This document shows, piece after piece, positions 62,736 through 64,000 of a stretch of DNA of 64,000 nucleotides. The notes under the pieces were generated by a model. That model made no database searches. It was not told the DNA's origin and saw nothing but the letters and a program-made list of their open reading frames with translations. The translations under genes were made by a program, and so were the position numbers. The DNA lies in the NCBI GenBank assembly GCA_016125475.1, contig WGLR01000001.1, positions 124,001-188,000 on the forward strand, given 5' to 3'. This stretch comes from Betaproteobacteria bacterium. GTDB lineage: Bacteria > Pseudomonadota > Gammaproteobacteria > Burkholderiales > Ga0077523. Position 1 is the stretch's first letter; every line of letters begins with the position of its first letter.

Positions 62736-62773
62736 TTCGCACTCTTTCGCAGTGTACTGCGAAAGAGTGCGAA
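62736..62773. repeat. 38-base inverted repeat between divergent genes
   Basis: The left arm TTCGCACTCTTTCGCAGT (62736-62753) and right arm ACTGCGAAAGAGTGCGAA (62756-62773) are perfect inverse complements around a two-base centre (GT). Each arm holds TTCGCA (or its complement) twice, ten bases apart, i.e. one helical turn. It lies 22 bases from the minus-strand gene and 98 bases from the plus-strand gene. This is a strong candidate operator that could control both; a bidirectional hairpin is an alternative. Confidence 0.8.
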
Positions 62774-62871
62774 TCCAGCCGATTCGTGTCGCATCGCCTG
62801 CAACCCTGACCGGCGGGTGACCGCCTAGGATACACAACCATCAGCTCACCCACTTTCAGGAGGAACCAGCC

Positions 62872-63795
62872 ATGTCCGGACCGTTCTCGGTGATAGCCGC
62901 CGCCTTCACGCCCTTCGGTGCCGACGGAGTCGTCGACACCCCGGTGATTCAACGGCAGATCGAGCGTCTGGTCGACGAGAAGGTGGACGGTGCGTTCATC
63001 TGCGGGACGACGGGCGAGGGCTCGTCGCTGACCGGCGAAGAGCGGCAGAACGTCGCGGCGGCATGGGTCGCGGGCGCGCCGTCAGGCTTCCGCGTCATCG
63101 TGCACGTGGGCCACGCCGCGCCCATGGAGGCCCGTGCGCTCGCCGCCCACGCGGCTTCGATCGGCGCGGATTCCGTGGCTGCCGTCGTGCCCTACTTCGT
63201 CAAGCCGCGCAACGCCGCCGAGGCTGTCGACGCCCTGGCCATCATCGCGGCCGGAGCGCCCCGGCTGCCCTTCTTCTACTATCACATCCCCATGCTCACG
63301 GGCACCGCGATCCCGGCAGCGTCGATCGTGCGTGAAGCGCGTGCCCGGATCCCCAACTTCGCCGGGGTCAAGTTCACGGACGTCGACCTCAACGACCTCG
63401 GCAACGTGATCGACGAGTGCGGGGACACGCTCGAGGTGTTCTACGGGCGGGACGATTTCCTGCTGCCGGCCATGAGTCTCGGCGTCCGGCAGGCGGTGGG
63501 CATGACCTACAACTACACGGGCCCCATCGTGCGGGCACTCGTCGCGGCGTTCGATCGCGGAGATCTCGCCACGGCGCGCGCGGCCCAGGCGCCGATCCGC
63601 CGGCTCATCGCCGCATCCGCCCCGCACGGCATCATCAACGTGCTGAAAGGCCTGGCCCCCGCCGTCGGCGTGTCGTGCGGTCCCACGCGGGCGCCGCTCA
63701 CGGATCTTCCGCCCGAGCAACTGCAGGACATCCTCGCCGCGACGGGAATCGAAGCCGCCCTGCGCGGGGCCGGGCCGGTGCGCCTGGCGGCCTGA
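62872..63795 (+). CDS. Dihydrodipicolinate-synthase-superfamily lyase, N-acetylneuraminate-lyase-like
   Basis: This 307-residue TIM-barrel aldolase starts FSVIAAAFTPFGADGVVD. The GTTGEG motif (about residues 45-50), FFYYHIPMLTG with the catalytic Tyr (about 140), and FAGVKFTDVDLNDLG with the Schiff-base Lys (about 166) are intact. The FYYHIP and KFTD pattern resembles N-acetylneuraminate lyases (including the eukaryotic NPL type) more than DapA. An AGGAGGAA lies before the ATG. No sialic-acid genes are adjacent, so the true substrate is open. It is divergent from the unrecognised gene, with the inverted repeat in between. Confidence 0.85.
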   Translation: MSGPFSVIAAAFTPFGADGVVDTPVIQRQIERLVDEKVDGAFICGTTGEGSSLTGEERQNVAAAWVAGAPSGFRVIVHVGHAAPMEARALAAHAASIGADSVAAVVPYFVKPRNAAEAVDALAIIAAGAPRLPFFYYHIPMLTGTAIPAASIVREARARIPNFAGVKFTDVDLNDLGNVIDECGDTLEVFYGRDDFLLPAMSLGVRQAVGMTYNYTGPIVRALVAAFDRGDLATARAAQAPIRRLIAASAPHGIINVLKGLAPAVGVSCGPTRAPLTDLPPEQLQDILAATGIEAALRGAGPVRLAA

Positions 63796-63945
63796 TCGCG
63801 TGCTCCGCCTCGACGCCGGCACCGCTCGTTTTCCGGGTCGTGCCGGCGGTCGTTCCACTCGCGTGTCCTACACGTCACAATGTCGATCCCGACAACAGGG
63901 CCGGCGCCACGGCGAACCGGCCCGGGATCGCCGCGGAGGACACGA

Positions 63946-64000
63946 ATGGCTGGCTGGTACGCACGTATACGCGCTGGCTGGTGGGCGATGGCGCTCGCCT
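63946..64000 (+). CDS. Start of an unidentified gene, cut by the window edge
   Basis: ATG at 63946 is preceded by GGAGGAC at a good distance. The 18 visible residues (MAGWYARIRAGWWAMALA) have a basic then hydrophobic pattern like a signal peptide or membrane anchor. Nothing more can be said. The 150 bases between 63796 and 63945 show no gene. Confidence 0.45.
   Translation, partial: MAGWYARIRAGWWAMALA

Noticed and set aside
1-64000. CRISPR arrays, insertion sequences, phage genes, tRNAs and rRNAs
   Set aside because: I looked for spaced direct repeats, transposase or integrase motifs, tRNA cloverleaf patterns and rRNA segments, and saw none.

Overview
The window is a GC-rich, densely packed chromosomal segment. 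It most likely comes from a betaproteobacterium; the order cannot be fixed by eye. Supporting signs are the DUF4390-ntrY-ntrX-like block, an APH-fold ThrB, a BPSS1780-type membrane protein, zapA next to 6S RNA, the ubiE-ubiJ-ubiB set, UbiB and MsbA typical of Gram-negatives, and many TAGAAT-type -10 elements. No transposase, integrase, phage gene, CRISPR array or tRNA was recognised, so most of the window reads as core chromosome.

Layout. Positions 1-3.7 kb hold a DUF4390 tail, an NtrY-type kinase and an NtrX-like regulator whose AAA+ domain is degenerate. Positions 3.7-14.2 kb hold central carbon and purine genes (tkt, glk, gap, pgk, pyk, purE, purK, purC) and a Sua5-type tRNA-modification gene; no fructose-bisphosphate aldolase gene is in the cluster. 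Positions 14.5-21.3 kb hold a small ORF with a Rieske protein, dadA, a Tat-exported amidohydrolase, a YdcH/DUF465 protein, an EVE protein and two c-type cytochromes on the minus strand. Positions 21.3-22.2 kb hold 6S RNA, zapA and a coiled-coil gene. Positions 22.3-34 kb hold a cobalamin riboswitch with a BtuB-like receptor, msbA, polA, a LOG-family gene, thrB, a BPSS1780-type gene and uvrD.

Positions 34-40.5 kb hold a small secreted protein, a CbbR-like LysR regulator, a candidate three-hairpin small RNA, a DUF4197 protein and a 1285-residue FAD/Fe-S oxidoreductase. Positions 40.5-51.4 kb hold a HIT protein, phoR/phoB with a possible Pho box, an M1-like peptidase paired with a ChaN-PDZ protein, DUF971, ubiE-ubiJ-ubiB and a sodium:solute symporter. 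Positions 51.6-58 kb hold small proteins, a cupin, a YdiJ-like FAD/Fe-S dehydrogenase and a divergent serine-glyoxylate-type aminotransferase. Positions 58-64 kb hold an exported nine-haem cytochrome with three Ig-like repeats, a HEAT/TPR protein, an unrecognised protein divergent from an N-acetylneuraminate-lyase-like gene, and the start of one more gene.

Most promising for novelty are the Ig-repeat nine-haem cytochrome with an inverted repeat at its promoter and a long leader, the 38-nt inverted repeat between the divergent genes at 62.7 kb, the candidate small RNA at 35.5 kb, the ATPase-degenerate NtrX-like regulator, and the small-ORF/Rieske arrangement at 14.5-15.1 kb. All functional calls rest on reading motifs and context; no database search was possible.
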